This document shows positions 51,138-60,175 of a stretch of DNA of 64,000 nt, in pieces; position 1 is the first letter of the stretch; each line of letters opens with the position of its first letter. The position numbers and the translations under genes are program-made. Location of the stretch: contig NZ_JACIJD010000003.1 in the NCBI RefSeq assembly GCF_014199205.1, positions 283,453 through 347,452 of the forward strand, read 5' to 3'. Source of the stretch: Muricoccus pecuniae (GTDB lineage Bacteria > Pseudomonadota > Alphaproteobacteria > Acetobacterales > Acetobacteraceae). The notes under the pieces are model-generated. The model saw nothing but the letters and a program-made list of their open reading frames with translations. It did no database searches and had not been told where the DNA came from.

Positions 51138-51169
51138 CAAAAAAATCGCATTTTTCGAAAAAATAAACC
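51138..51169. promoter_or_regulatory. AT-rich island with perfect TTTTTCGAAAAA palindrome
   Basis: In a 337-nt gap (50933-51269) without a gene, about 30 nt are almost pure A/T, holding TTTTTCGAAAAA (51151-51162) and flanking A-runs. It stands 100 nt before paralogue B and contrasts sharply with the genome. It could be a promoter element or a site for an AT-binding silencer such as MucR/Ros-type proteins (inference). The rest of the gap shows nothing recognisable. Confidence 0.4.
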
Positions 51170-51269
51170 TACCTCACTTTTCCTTGATCGGGGTACTCCG
51201 GGATTGTATGGTCTCTGCGTGTATTCGGGTGGGCGTGCCGCCTACCTTTCGGCGAGCGGAGAACTCTTG

Positions 51270-52331
51270 ATGCAACCGACGGAGAGGCATGGAAGGAGGA
51301 TTTGGAACTTCCGCGTTTCCCGGGAGGCGGCGGAGAGGCAGTCGCGGATAGATCTTGCCGATGGCGATGAGATCCTGCTGCACATCAAAGTACTCACGCA
51401 ATCCGAACGAGTTGTGATCAACAGCCGTGCGGAGAAGGGATGGGGCAAGGAGATCGGCCTGAAGGTTCCGGCCGCCCTCATGGAGCGCCATCTCGATATC
51501 GAGCTCAGGCAGGAGAAGGACCACTTCCTCATCTCCCTGCCTACCGGGGACGCGGCTCCCTACGATCGGCACTTCGATCGCCTCCTGAAGGCGCAGCTGC
51601 GCCTCTCGAAGGGCATCGTGCATATCTCGCCGGAGGGCGAACTGGATGCCGGCGCCCTCCATGCGCGGATCACGCGCGCCGACATCATGCATGTGGCCGG
51701 CGAAATCCTCTATCCTGACCTGCGGTGGGCGGATCCGGACGCATTGTGCGGAGCGCAGCTCCTGCTGCTGATCGACGGCCGGCTGAGCGGGAGCATCCCG
51801 CTCCCCCGTCCGGCTGCGGACCGACTGACCCCCTCCGCCGAGTTCGTCATCGACCTCGATGCCGGGGCGTTCGTCAGTGACGGGATGATGGCGGAGATCG
51901 TGCTCCTCATGGGCGACACCCGCCGCGTGCTCGCCCACTCCCATCTGCGCTCGGGTTTCAGCGGCGCCATGGAGCGCTGCACGGAGAGCATCGTCACTGG
52001 CTTTGTCTGCAACCCGGATCTTCCGCGCCGCCCGGTGCTCGTCGACATCTTCCTCAACGATGCTTTCCAGGCCACGATCCCCGCGAATCTGGAGCGGCCC
52101 GATCTCGCAGCGCTGGAGGCCTTCGCTGGCCAGGCCGGCTTTCAGTTTCGCTTCCCCAGGCCCGTGCACCTGCCGTTGAGCATGGACGTCAAGATCTCGG
52201 CCCGGATTCACAACACGGACCTGGAGCTGGTGAACAGCCCGTGGTGGATCTGCCGGGCAGTGTCCATGGCCGACCCGCTGAGAGCCGGTGAGGCCGCGGC
52301 GTCTTCCGCTATGCAGGAAAACTGGGCGTGA
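51270..52331 (+). CDS. galectin-like lectin paralogue B
   Basis: 353 residues from the ATG with CGGAGA eight nt upstream; frame is open 66 nt further back from a TTG. N-terminal domain: H38 (LLHIKVL), N51 and W58 with E61 (VVINSRAEKGWGKE) at exactly the galectin spacing; the Arg four after His is Leu42. Middle domain: ADIMHVAGEILYPDL, LLLLIDGRLSGSIPLP. C-terminal domain: ESIVTGFVCNPDLPRRPVLV, then ANLERPDLAALEAF, FQFRFPRP, and final LVNSPWWICR. Same three-part layout and length as A and D. No export signal. Confidence 0.7.
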   Translation: MQPTERHGRRIWNFRVSREAAERQSRIDLADGDEILLHIKVLTQSERVVINSRAEKGWGKEIGLKVPAALMERHLDIELRQEKDHFLISLPTGDAAPYDRHFDRLLKAQLRLSKGIVHISPEGELDAGALHARITRADIMHVAGEILYPDLRWADPDALCGAQLLLLIDGRLSGSIPLPRPAADRLTPSAEFVIDLDAGAFVSDGMMAEIVLLMGDTRRVLAHSHLRSGFSGAMERCTESIVTGFVCNPDLPRRPVLVDIFLNDAFQATIPANLERPDLAALEAFAGQAGFQFRFPRPVHLPLSMDVKISARIHNTDLELVNSPWWICRAVSMADPLRAGEAAASSAMQENWA

Positions 52332-52428
52332 TGAGGAGTGAGCGCCGCGGCGCGCGGCATGCGCGGGCGGCGGAGAAGCAGCAACGTCACGATCGGGTCG
52401 CCGGCCCGCGTGGGAAGCGGGTTCAGTC

Positions 52429-54666
52429 ATGAAGATCTGCATCGCATCGCCCGATATCGTGGGGCCCATTAAGAACGGCGGTGTCGGCACTGCCTGCACA
52501 GCGCTGGCGCAAGCGCTCGCAGCGGCCGGCCATGAGGTGACGCTGTTCTACACGTCGACCTTTTTCGAAATTCATAACCTCGAATACTGGCAGGAAGCCT
52601 ACCGCCGATCGGGCGTCGAGCTGATCGGTTTCCTGCCGGAGTCGAGCCCGCCTCTCCACCGGTCAACCACCGTCTACGACGAGGACAACCTCGCGCGGTC
52701 ATACCGGATCTACGAGCGGCTGAAGCACTCGGATTACGACCTGATCCACTTCGTGGACTACATCGGCCTCGGCTACTACACGGCGCTCGCGAAGTCTCAG
52801 GGGCTCTGCCTTGCCGGTAGCCTGATCGCGGTGACGACGCATTCCCCGACGCTGTGGTCGCGCCTGACCAACGCCGCCCCGATCGACGACATCTCCTACA
52901 TGGTGCGCGACCGGATGGAGCGGCGCTTGATCGAGCTGTCGGACCTCGTCATCAGCCCGAGCCATTACATGCTGCGCTGGCTGCGCGAGAACGACTTCAA
53001 GCTGCCCGCGCGCCAGATCATGCTGCCCAACCTCATGCCGATCCGGATGCAGGATGCACCACCGGAAGCCCTGGAGGTTCAGAAGGGCCCCATCCGCGAG
53101 CTGGTGTTCTTCGGGCGCATCGAGCCGCGCAAGGGCCTGCTCGTTTTCTGCGACGCGATCGACCGCATCGGCCGCCGGCTGCCGCCCGATGTGAAAGTGA
53201 CCTTCATGGGCAAGCTCGGCCGCGATTACCCGCAGGAGGTGATCGAGGCCCGCACGGCCAAGTGGAAGCGCGGGGTGCAGATCCTCACGGGCCTCGATAC
53301 CTTCCAGGCGGCCGATTACCTCAAGGGAGAGGGGCGGCTGGCGGTCCTGGCGGCGCTGCACGACAACTCCCCCTACACGGTGATGGAGTGCGTCTATCAC
53401 GGCATCCCCTTCATCTCCTCGGATGTCGGCGGGGTCGCGGAGCTGATCGCCCCCGAGAGCCGGGATGCCGTGCTGTACCCGCCCACGCCCGCCGGCATGG
53501 GCGAGCATATCCTGCGGACCCTCGCCACGCCCGATTTCGGCCCCTGCCAGTCCAACGTCGATTTCCCGGCGAACAAGGAGGCGATCCTCTCGCTGCACCG
53601 GGAGCTTGAGGCGGAGATCAGGGCTGCGCGGACCCGCCCGGTCGCGCACAGGCCGCAGCCGCTGGTGACGATCAACATCCTTCATTTCGAACGGCCGGAG
53701 GGTCTGGGCCAAGCCCTGGCGGCGATCGACCGCCAGACCTATCCGAACATCGAGACGATCATCGTCGACAATGGCAGCCAGTCCGCGGAGGCCGTCGCCT
53801 ATCTGGACCAGCTCGAGGCATCGGGCCGTACGGATTTGCGCATCATCCGCATGGGCGAGAACGTCTATGAGCCCACGGCCCGCAATGCCGGCGCCTATGC
53901 CGCACGGGGCAAGTACGTGCTGTTCATGGACGACGACAACGTGCCGAAGGTCAACGAGGTGGAGGTGTTCTGCACCGCGGCCGAGAAGGGCGGCGCCGAT
54001 GTGCTCACCTGCTTCACCGACCACTTCGTCACCGACGTTCCGCCCGAGAACGAGGCGGACGCGCTCAAGCGCTACATCGTTATGGGCGATTTCGGCCCCC
54101 TCGGCCTCATCTACAACGGCTACGGCGATCTGAACTGCTTCGTGCGGCGCGACCGCTTCCTGTCGATCGGCGGTTTCGTGGTGGATGGCTGCTTCAACCA
54201 TGCCGAGGACTGGCGTTTCTTCGCCAAGGCCTGGGCGAAGGGGCTGAAGGTCGATGTCGTGCCGGAATCGCTGCTCTGGTACCGCACGACCCTGGCGAGC
54301 TGGGGAACGGGCTGGCGCAAGCGCGACCGGTCCGGCGCGCTGATGCGGGCGGCGCAGGTCTATCTGGAAACGGCACCGGAAGAGGTGAAGCCCTTCCTGC
54401 TGCTGTCGCAGGGCCTCTTCTGGAAGGCGTCGAGCACCGAGGCGGCTAGGCGCACTCTGTCCCGCGAGGCGGCGGACCTGCGCCGGCAGGTCGCACGGCT
54501 CGAGGAGGAGAAGAAGGTCCTGGATTTCGAGCGGCAATTGCTCATGCAAGCTTATCGCGCCCTCTCGGACTTTACCGTGGGTACGGTGGAGGGAAGGCTC
54601 GACCATGTGCCAGAGGTTCGGCGAGGGCTCGATCACTTGCGGCGAGTGATGCGGAAGTATCAGTAG
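52429..54666 (+). CDS. bifunctional GT4-GT2 glycosyltransferase with C-terminal coiled coil
   Basis: 745 residues. Residues 1-395 are a GT4/GT-B glycosyltransferase (GGVGTACTALAQALAAAGH, LVFFGRIEPRKGLLVFCDAI, NSPYTVMECVYHGIPFIS). Residues 410-660 are a GT2/GT-A domain (VTINILHFERPEGLGQAL, IIVDNGSQS, metal site FMDDDNVPKV, SIGGFVVDGCFNHAEDWRF). Residues about 685-715 form a coiled coil (AADLRRQVARLEEEKKVLDF). Two sugars could be added in sequence to one acceptor. Cytoplasmic or membrane-associated. First of a probable run of co-directional genes to 59903. Confidence 0.85.
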   Translation: MKICIASPDIVGPIKNGGVGTACTALAQALAAAGHEVTLFYTSTFFEIHNLEYWQEAYRRSGVELIGFLPESSPPLHRSTTVYDEDNLARSYRIYERLKHSDYDLIHFVDYIGLGYYTALAKSQGLCLAGSLIAVTTHSPTLWSRLTNAAPIDDISYMVRDRMERRLIELSDLVISPSHYMLRWLRENDFKLPARQIMLPNLMPIRMQDAPPEALEVQKGPIRELVFFGRIEPRKGLLVFCDAIDRIGRRLPPDVKVTFMGKLGRDYPQEVIEARTAKWKRGVQILTGLDTFQAADYLKGEGRLAVLAALHDNSPYTVMECVYHGIPFISSDVGGVAELIAPESRDAVLYPPTPAGMGEHILRTLATPDFGPCQSNVDFPANKEAILSLHRELEAEIRAARTRPVAHRPQPLVTINILHFERPEGLGQALAAIDRQTYPNIETIIVDNGSQSAEAVAYLDQLEASGRTDLRIIRMGENVYEPTARNAGAYAARGKYVLFMDDDNVPKVNEVEVFCTAAEKGGADVLTCFTDHFVTDVPPENEADALKRYIVMGDFGPLGLIYNGYGDLNCFVRRDRFLSIGGFVVDGCFNHAEDWRFFAKAWAKGLKVDVVPESLLWYRTTLASWGTGWRKRDRSGALMRAAQVYLETAPEEVKPFLLLSQGLFWKASSTEAARRTLSREAADLRRQVARLEEEKKVLDFERQLLMQAYRALSDFTVGTVEGRLDHVPEVRRGLDHLRRVMRKYQ

Positions 54667-54793
54667 CTTATGCTGGTAATTCATGGCTGGCACCCTGAGC
54701 GGTATGCTCCCTTGCGGGGTGTGCGCTGCGCCTAGTTGGCGCACTACGCAATGAACCATGAACGGGCTGAACCTTGATCTCTAAGGAAAGCAA

Positions 54794-55483
54794 ATGCCTT
54801 TTGATTATTACTTCTCCTTGGGGGTGAATTGCCAGGCGGCGTTCCAGATCCGCCGAGTTCTAGGAAAGGACAGTGCGTCCTTTTTTAGTTGGAACGTCAC
54901 TAAGCTCGGTTCTCTCGTGAGCTTGTTGGAGTCTGACTTTAGCGGGATTTTGGAAAAGGAAAATCTTTCTCCACAACCCGGGACTGGGCTTATCTACGAC
55001 AATTCTCACCAATACTCTCTTCATTCTCCTTTCAAAGAAGGCGATGTCTGGGAAGGCGAATCTTACGAGGAAAATTACGCCGCCTTTAGGCAGAAGATGG
55101 AATATCTCGTTTCGAAATTCAGAAAGATAGCAAGGTCCGGGCAAAAAGTGGCATACTTTTATGTCACTCAGGAGAACGATCGAGTCGTCGACCAGTCCAA
55201 GCGCGTTAGAGATCTTCTTTTGAAAGCTCACCAGGGTCGAAGCTTCGAGCTTGTTGTCATCCAAGATAAATCAAGGCGTGAGGCATCTTGGAATGAACCC
55301 AACATTAGAAATCGCTACCTTGACCGCTTGGCGCCTTGGTCGGACGCGACTGATGGGCATGTGAAGTCTTGGGACCGAATTTTTGCTGAGTTCGCCCATG
55401 CCGATCCGATGCGGTTAGCTAATTTCGAGGTCACTGCCGGCTCGAAGGTCAACCTCAGCAATCCAACAGACAACCTAGACTGA
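54794..55483 (+). CDS. DUF1796 (putative papain-like cysteine peptidase) protein, low GC
   Basis: 229 residues. Opens with FDYYFSLGVNCQAAFQIRRV, the DUF1796 signature with an early Cys (C13), followed by SASFFSWNVTKLGSLV; later PIYDN-like LIYDNSHQYSLHSPF and KVAYFYVTQEN. Family predicted to have a papain-like fold and often found in glycan loci; activity unproven. AAGGA precedes the ATG. Base composition is near 50% GC with A/T-ending codons, far below its neighbours, a sign of recent transfer. Stop is 11 nt before the hydrolase gene. Confidence 0.75.
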   Translation: MPFDYYFSLGVNCQAAFQIRRVLGKDSASFFSWNVTKLGSLVSLLESDFSGILEKENLSPQPGTGLIYDNSHQYSLHSPFKEGDVWEGESYEENYAAFRQKMEYLVSKFRKIARSGQKVAYFYVTQENDRVVDQSKRVRDLLLKAHQGRSFELVVIQDKSRREASWNEPNIRNRYLDRLAPWSDATDGHVKSWDRIFAEFAHADPMRLANFEVTAGSKVNLSNPTDNLD

Positions 55484-55494
55484 GCAGTTCCACG

Positions 55495-56673
55495 ATGCTG
55501 GCCCCCGCGAGCGTGAGAAAGCGGTGCATATGGCAGACGAAGCTATATGCGGTAGTCCTCACCCTATTCATCCTCCTTCTGGAGGCGTTTTTTCAACCTG
55601 CAGTTCAGGCGCGTGCCAATGACGAATTGCTTGCCGGCATCAACCAAACTCAACTCGGCTGGATGCCAGCAGACCAGCGACAGCAAATATTGGACGATCT
55701 GGCGCGGTATGATGTCCAGGTTCTACGAGTGACGCTGTATCAACCGTTTGCCAGCACCATCAGCGCAATCGAAGGAGCAGCGAAGCGCGACATCGCTGTC
55801 CTTCTCAACCTGTCGCTGAACATCAAAGATTATTTTTCCCCGGAGGTCTCTCTCAGGCCCGGCGGCAGGGTTGAAAGCTCTTATCCACTTTCCTCCATCG
55901 ATGTGGACGGGTTCGCCCGTCATTTTCGCCTCGTCTGGTCGGAGATAGAGCGTCGCGGAATCAAAATCGCGGCGATTGAGGTCGGTAACGAAATCAATTG
56001 GGCCTTCAACGGTGACGTGGGCGCGGATCTGCCTCGGCCGGGGCGGGTCTATGAGACCGTTGATGAACTGCCCGATAGGGGGCGCTTTCTGGCCGGCCTG
56101 GGCAAGTACATCGAACTGCTGAAGGCCGTAAGGGAAGTTCGTGACTCCGTCGGCGGCCTTAATCACTCCACACTCATTATTTCGGCCGGCCTCGCCCGCA
56201 TTCACCCCGACTTCGCTGCCAGGATTCGGGCCGATGCCGTAGATGCCGGCTTAACCCTCTCGCTGCTCGCCGAACGGGGCTTGGGCCGATATGCCGATGC
56301 GGCCGGGATTCACCAATATCCCTTTGTCAGTGCCACGCCCGCGCAGCGGGAACAGGCGCTGGAGGACGCCTTATCTGACTGCCGCCGTGGCAGAACAGCA
56401 CGGGCTTGCTGGCTCACCGAATGGGGTATCAGCAACACCTCCACATCCTGTCCCATCAGCGATGCAGCGCGGGCTGATCTCGTGCGCGAAACGCGGTCGA
56501 GCCTGATGCGCGCTGCACAGCGCGGCGAGCTCGAGGCGGCGTTCTACTTCGAGTGGAACGGGAAAAGTCAGCGCAGCATTTGGCGTTGCGGCGGCCTGAC
56601 CGAAGCCGGTCGCGAGGCTATTCGACCCATCTCCCGGGAACCCGGCGCGCGGGGCAACGGACATTCCCCATGA
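55495..56673 (+). CDS. exported clan GH-A-type glycoside hydrolase
   Basis: 392 residues. N-terminal hydrophobic signal or anchor (AVVLTLFILLLEAFF, possible cut after VQARA). TIM-barrel glycosidase features: strand VLRVTLYQPF, AAIEVGNEINWAFNG with probable acid/base E166, and CWLTEWGISNT with probable nucleophile E309. This NE/E pair is the clan GH-A arrangement; family (GH39, GH5 or other) cannot be fixed. Inside a glycosyltransferase region it may trim or release an exported polysaccharide. ATGA overlap with the next gene. Confidence 0.75.
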   Translation: MLAPASVRKRCIWQTKLYAVVLTLFILLLEAFFQPAVQARANDELLAGINQTQLGWMPADQRQQILDDLARYDVQVLRVTLYQPFASTISAIEGAAKRDIAVLLNLSLNIKDYFSPEVSLRPGGRVESSYPLSSIDVDGFARHFRLVWSEIERRGIKIAAIEVGNEINWAFNGDVGADLPRPGRVYETVDELPDRGRFLAGLGKYIELLKAVREVRDSVGGLNHSTLIISAGLARIHPDFAARIRADAVDAGLTLSLLAERGLGRYADAAGIHQYPFVSATPAQREQALEDALSDCRRGRTARACWLTEWGISNTSTSCPISDAARADLVRETRSSLMRAAQRGELEAAFYFEWNGKSQRSIWRCGGLTEAGREAIRPISREPGARGNGHSP

Positions 56674-57311
56674 CCGACACCCCCTCGCTGGAGGCCCCGC
56701 ATCTCTTCGACGGCGAATGGCCGCTCCTGGAATCCGCCATGGCCTGGGCTGCCGGCGGCAACTACCTGGAGTTCGGCCTGGGCGGCTCCACGCTCGCGGC
56801 CGTGCGCGCCAACTTCGCGCAGATCGTAGCGGTCGACACAAGCCTGGACTGGGTGGTCACCGCCCGGAACCATCCGGAGATCCGGCCGCGCATCGACGAC
56901 AACTCGGCCGCCATCCTGCACGCCGATCTCGGCCCTGTCCGCGGCTGGGGCTATCCCGCGAGCCGCCAGGATCTCGACAGATGGCCCCGCTACATCGCCG
57001 CTCCCTGGCGGGAGTGGTCTCGCCGTGGTGCCTGGCCCAACCTTGTCTACGTCGATGGACGCTTCCGCGTGGCCTGCTGCCTCTCGGTTGCCCTCGCGAC
57101 GGGACGCGGCGCGGGCGAGGGCGGCGAGCGCGAGCCGGTCAGGCTGCTGCTGCACGACGTGACGGATGAGCGGCCGAGCTACAGGCGCGTGCTTGAGTTC
57201 TTCGACATCGTGCAGCACGTCAACTCGCTCTACCTCCTCGAGGTGAAGAGGCGGCCCGATTACGCCGCTCTCGTCGGGCTGTTGCTGGATCAGCAATTTG
57301 ACCCGTCCTGA
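56670..57311 (+). CDS. methyltransferase-fold protein
   Basis: 213 residues. NYLEFGLGGSTLAAVRANF resembles SAM-binding motif I, IVAVDTSLDWV motif II with the acidic ribose ligand, and PNLVYVDGRFRVACCLSV the post-motif strand. These features match small class I methyltransferases of polysaccharide loci. A later region (LLLHDVTDERPSYRRVLEFF) is unassigned. Start overlaps the hydrolase stop; protein ends 94 nt before the TPR start chosen here. Target unknown. Confidence 0.6.
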   Translation: MTDTPSLEAPHLFDGEWPLLESAMAWAAGGNYLEFGLGGSTLAAVRANFAQIVAVDTSLDWVVTARNHPEIRPRIDDNSAAILHADLGPVRGWGYPASRQDLDRWPRYIAAPWREWSRRGAWPNLVYVDGRFRVACCLSVALATGRGAGEGGEREPVRLLLHDVTDERPSYRRVLEFFDIVQHVNSLYLLEVKRRPDYAALVGLLLDQQFDPS

Positions 57312-57405
57312 GCCGCCCACCACGCCGCTGCGCGGTGATTTCGGACTCGCACCGTTCACCCCGGACGAGCATAAGATGATCACTCATTCCTTGCAGGATA
57401 ACAGG

Positions 57406-59223
57406 ATGCCGGAGGCGGTTACCGATCTGCGGAGCGCTGTCGGGGATGCGGATGCCGCGATCGCCGCCGGGCGCCTGGACGAGGCGCTGCAGGTGCTGCA
57501 TGCCGGCCTGGAGCAAGCTCCCGACGATGTCGCCCTGCTCCGACGCATGGCCCAGCTCGCCACGCGGCGCCGCGATTGGGCAGCGGCGCGCGACTGGGCC
57601 GAACGGGCTGTCGCGGCGAACGAGAAGGACCCCTGGTCGCACAACCAGCTCGGCGTCGTACACGCGGCGGCGGGCGATCTCGACGCAGCCGAGGCTGCGA
57701 CGCGGGCGATGCTCGAAAGCTTTCCCGACCACATCGCCGCGCTCCGCCGGATGAGCGACCTCGCTCTGCGCCGGGGCGATGCTGTGGCCGCGATGGAATG
57801 GGCGGAGCAAGCGGTCTCGGCGCATCCGTCCGATCCTGGCGCCCTGTACCAGCTGGGAACCGTGCAGGTGGCCAGCCGGAATCTCGTCGCGGCTCGGGAG
57901 GTGACGGAGAGGGCCCTGGATCTGGTCCCCTCATACACCCCCGCGCTTCGCCGGATGAGCGACCTCGCCCTGCGCCAGGGCGATCGGGCCGGCGCGCGGA
58001 GCTGGGCGCGCATGGCTGTCGAGGCCGGGCCCGCCGATCCCTGGTGCCACTTCCATATGGCCACCGTTCATCTCGCCGAGGGCGAGCTCGATGCGGCGGA
58101 GGCCTCCACCCGTCGCATGCTCGACCATGCGGGAGGCCATATCGCGGGCCTCCGGCGTCTCAGCGACATTGCCCTGCGGAAAGGGGATCCAGCTGCGGCC
58201 CTCGCTTTCGCCGGGACGGCCGTCGAGACTTCGCCTTGGGATCCGGCGGCACTGTACCAGCTGGGGACCGTCCAGCTCGCGATGGCGGAGATCGGCGCGG
58301 CCGAGGCCGCGGCACGGCGAGCGCTGGCACTCGCGCCGACACATGCCGCATCGCTGCGCCGCATGTCGCAGATCGCGGCCCGCCGGGGCGAGCTGGAATC
58401 CGCACTCGAATGGGCGCACAAGTCTCTCGAGGCGGACCCGGGCGATCCGTGGTCGCACCATCAGCTCGGCACGGTTCATCTTGCCCTGGGCGAGTTCGAC
58501 GCTGCCGAGGCCACGGCGCGTGCCTTGCTTAAGCAGGAGCCCGACAATCTCGCGGCTCTCCTGCGGCTCAGCGACATCGCCCTGCAGCGAAAGGACGAGG
58601 CCGGCGCCCTCAGCTGGGCGGAGCGGGCGGCGGAGCTCCATCCTGGCGCCCCCGCAGCGCTGTTCCAGGCCGGCACCGTTCACCTTGCCGCCCGGAATCT
58701 GGCCGCCGCCGAGGCTTCCGCAGGCGCGGCGCTGGCGGTCGACGCTGCCTATTCTCCCGCTTGGCGGCGGCTGAGTGAGATCGCCCAGCGCCGGGGTGAC
58801 GTCTCGGCCGCCTTCGACTTCGCCGAGAGCTCTGTCCGAAATGCTCCCCGCGATCCCTGGTCGCATCTGCGCCTTTCACAGCTTCATCTCGGTTTCGGCG
58901 ATCTGGACGCGGCGGAGCGCGCGGCGACCGAGGCTCTCGCCATCGCTCCGGGCAACGGTGCCGCACTTCGCCGGCTGAGCGAGGTGGCGGCGCGGCGGCA
59001 GGACCTGCCCGGGGCCATCGGCTGGGCGAAACAGGCCGTGGAACTCAACCCCGCCGATGTCTGGGCGCAGCGCCAACTGATCGACCTGCATCTTGCTAAC
59101 TGGGATCTCGGCGCCGCTGAGGCAGTCCTCGCCACCTCCACCGTGCTCAGGACGAAACCGGATCTTCTGCGGAAACTGCGCGATGCCGTCGCGCAGCGCC
59201 GCGGCAAGTCCGGAAACGGATGA
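57406..59223 (+). CDS. TPR-repeat protein of eight 68-residue units
   Basis: About 605 residues from the ATG with AGGA seven nt before; ATG 57376 and TTG 57298 are in-frame alternatives. Almost entirely tetratricopeptide repeats in pairs: each 68-residue unit starts ALRRMSDLALRRGD or similar, with WAE.AV then a DPWSHxQLGTVH-type helix. Odd units carry DPWSH and LDAAEA; even units carry ALYQLGTVQ or similar, so the higher repeat is about 136 residues. No signal peptide. TPR proteins often dock glycosyltransferases or secretion partners (inference). Stop overlaps the next ATG. Confidence 0.85.
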   Translation: MPEAVTDLRSAVGDADAAIAAGRLDEALQVLHAGLEQAPDDVALLRRMAQLATRRRDWAAARDWAERAVAANEKDPWSHNQLGVVHAAAGDLDAAEAATRAMLESFPDHIAALRRMSDLALRRGDAVAAMEWAEQAVSAHPSDPGALYQLGTVQVASRNLVAAREVTERALDLVPSYTPALRRMSDLALRQGDRAGARSWARMAVEAGPADPWCHFHMATVHLAEGELDAAEASTRRMLDHAGGHIAGLRRLSDIALRKGDPAAALAFAGTAVETSPWDPAALYQLGTVQLAMAEIGAAEAAARRALALAPTHAASLRRMSQIAARRGELESALEWAHKSLEADPGDPWSHHQLGTVHLALGEFDAAEATARALLKQEPDNLAALLRLSDIALQRKDEAGALSWAERAAELHPGAPAALFQAGTVHLAARNLAAAEASAGAALAVDAAYSPAWRRLSEIAQRRGDVSAAFDFAESSVRNAPRDPWSHLRLSQLHLGFGDLDAAERAATEALAIAPGNGAALRRLSEVAARRQDLPGAIGWAKQAVELNPADVWAQRQLIDLHLANWDLGAAEAVLATSTVLRTKPDLLRKLRDAVAQRRGKSGNG

Positions 59224-59903
59224 ACCGGTCTCAGTGCCTTCTCTCGGCAGTTAGGAAACAGCACGTGCCCAACACTTCGATTGGATCATTCGATTTAGGT
59301 GTTCGCCTCACCTCGGCTGACCGCTTTCAGATGAGTGGAGAGTTGGACTCATCCTTGCTGGAAGGCGTCGACAGGTTGCTCCTGATGGCCGGCGGCCTCG
59401 CGGTGGGGCAGTTGGTGCCGTCGCGCCCCGACGGCCCGAAGCTCGTGTTCTGCATTCCGGTTCACGACAGGGATGCCCTACAGGAGGGCGAGATCCTGCA
59501 CCTGGCCGCGGCGAAGGGCGGTGAGGTCGTCACACTGGGCGGCCTTCCGATAGCAACCAGGATCACTGGCGCGCTGGACCGCTGTAACGAAGCTCTGGTG
59601 CGTGGCTGGGCAGCGAACCTAAACTGCCCCGGTTATCCGTTGGAGATCGAGGTTCTTCTCAACGGCAGGTCCCAAGGCGTCGTCACCGCCGATCGCACCA
59701 GGTCCGACCTTCAGCGGATGGAGAAGCGGGTGGCCGCGACCGGGTTTCTGTTCAAGTTCACCCCTCCCATCGACGTGTCCGCCGCTGTTCCGCTGGAGGT
59801 GACGGCCCGGGTTCGCGGCACCGACATCGTTCTCGCGAACTCTCCCTGGTGGATCCGGCGCTCTTACGACGTGCTGCCCGTGCTGACAGTCCATCATGAC
59901 TAA
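59220..59903 (+). CDS. lectin-paralogue C lacking the galectin domain
   Basis: 227 residues from ATG 59220 (overlaps TPR stop); GTG 59265 with AGGA upstream is a plausible alternative. It aligns with the last two domains of the proteins at 49883, 51270 and 62059: middle domain FQMSGELDSS, LLLMAGGLAVGQLVPS; C-terminal domain ALVRGWAANLNCPGYPLEIE, VVTADRTRSDLQRM, FLFKFTPP, and end LANSPWWIRR. The N-terminal galectin-type domain is absent. Likely partner or domain-loss form. Unknown function. Confidence 0.65.
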   Translation: MNRSQCLLSAVRKQHVPNTSIGSFDLGVRLTSADRFQMSGELDSSLLEGVDRLLLMAGGLAVGQLVPSRPDGPKLVFCIPVHDRDALQEGEILHLAAAKGGEVVTLGGLPIATRITGALDRCNEALVRGWAANLNCPGYPLEIEVLLNGRSQGVVTADRTRSDLQRMEKRVAATGFLFKFTPPIDVSAAVPLEVTARVRGTDIVLANSPWWIRRSYDVLPVLTVHHD

Positions 59904-60175
59904 GGTGCTGCCGTTTCTCCGCCTCGAGAAGGCCGGAAGGCGCTTCAGCATCTCGTCGGCAACGCGCCCCAAGACGGGAGAGGGTTGCGCCCGATACTGC
60001 GCCAGCCGGTTCGAGAGGCCCTCACGGCGGGTGATGCGGGAGGAGAGGGATCGATCTTGGCTGAGCCCGTTTCACGCCTTGCGAAAGGCGCCGCAACCCG
60101 CCCGCGAAACAACATGGGCCTTGCTGCCGCAGCTTGCGCCGGCCAAGGTCGAACTCCGTGCAATGGTGATCTCTG
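59904..60175. other. intergenic gap, no confident gene
   Basis: 272 nt. Short frames are open on both strands, including one overlapping the paralogue C stop from an ATG at 59896. None has a ribosome site or a recognisable sequence. No clear hairpin or promoter seen. Confidence 0.5.

Noticed and set aside
51151..51162. TTTTTCGAAAAA as an intrinsic terminator
   Set aside because: No GC stem precedes the T-run; the palindrome itself is AT-only and far from the preceding stop.
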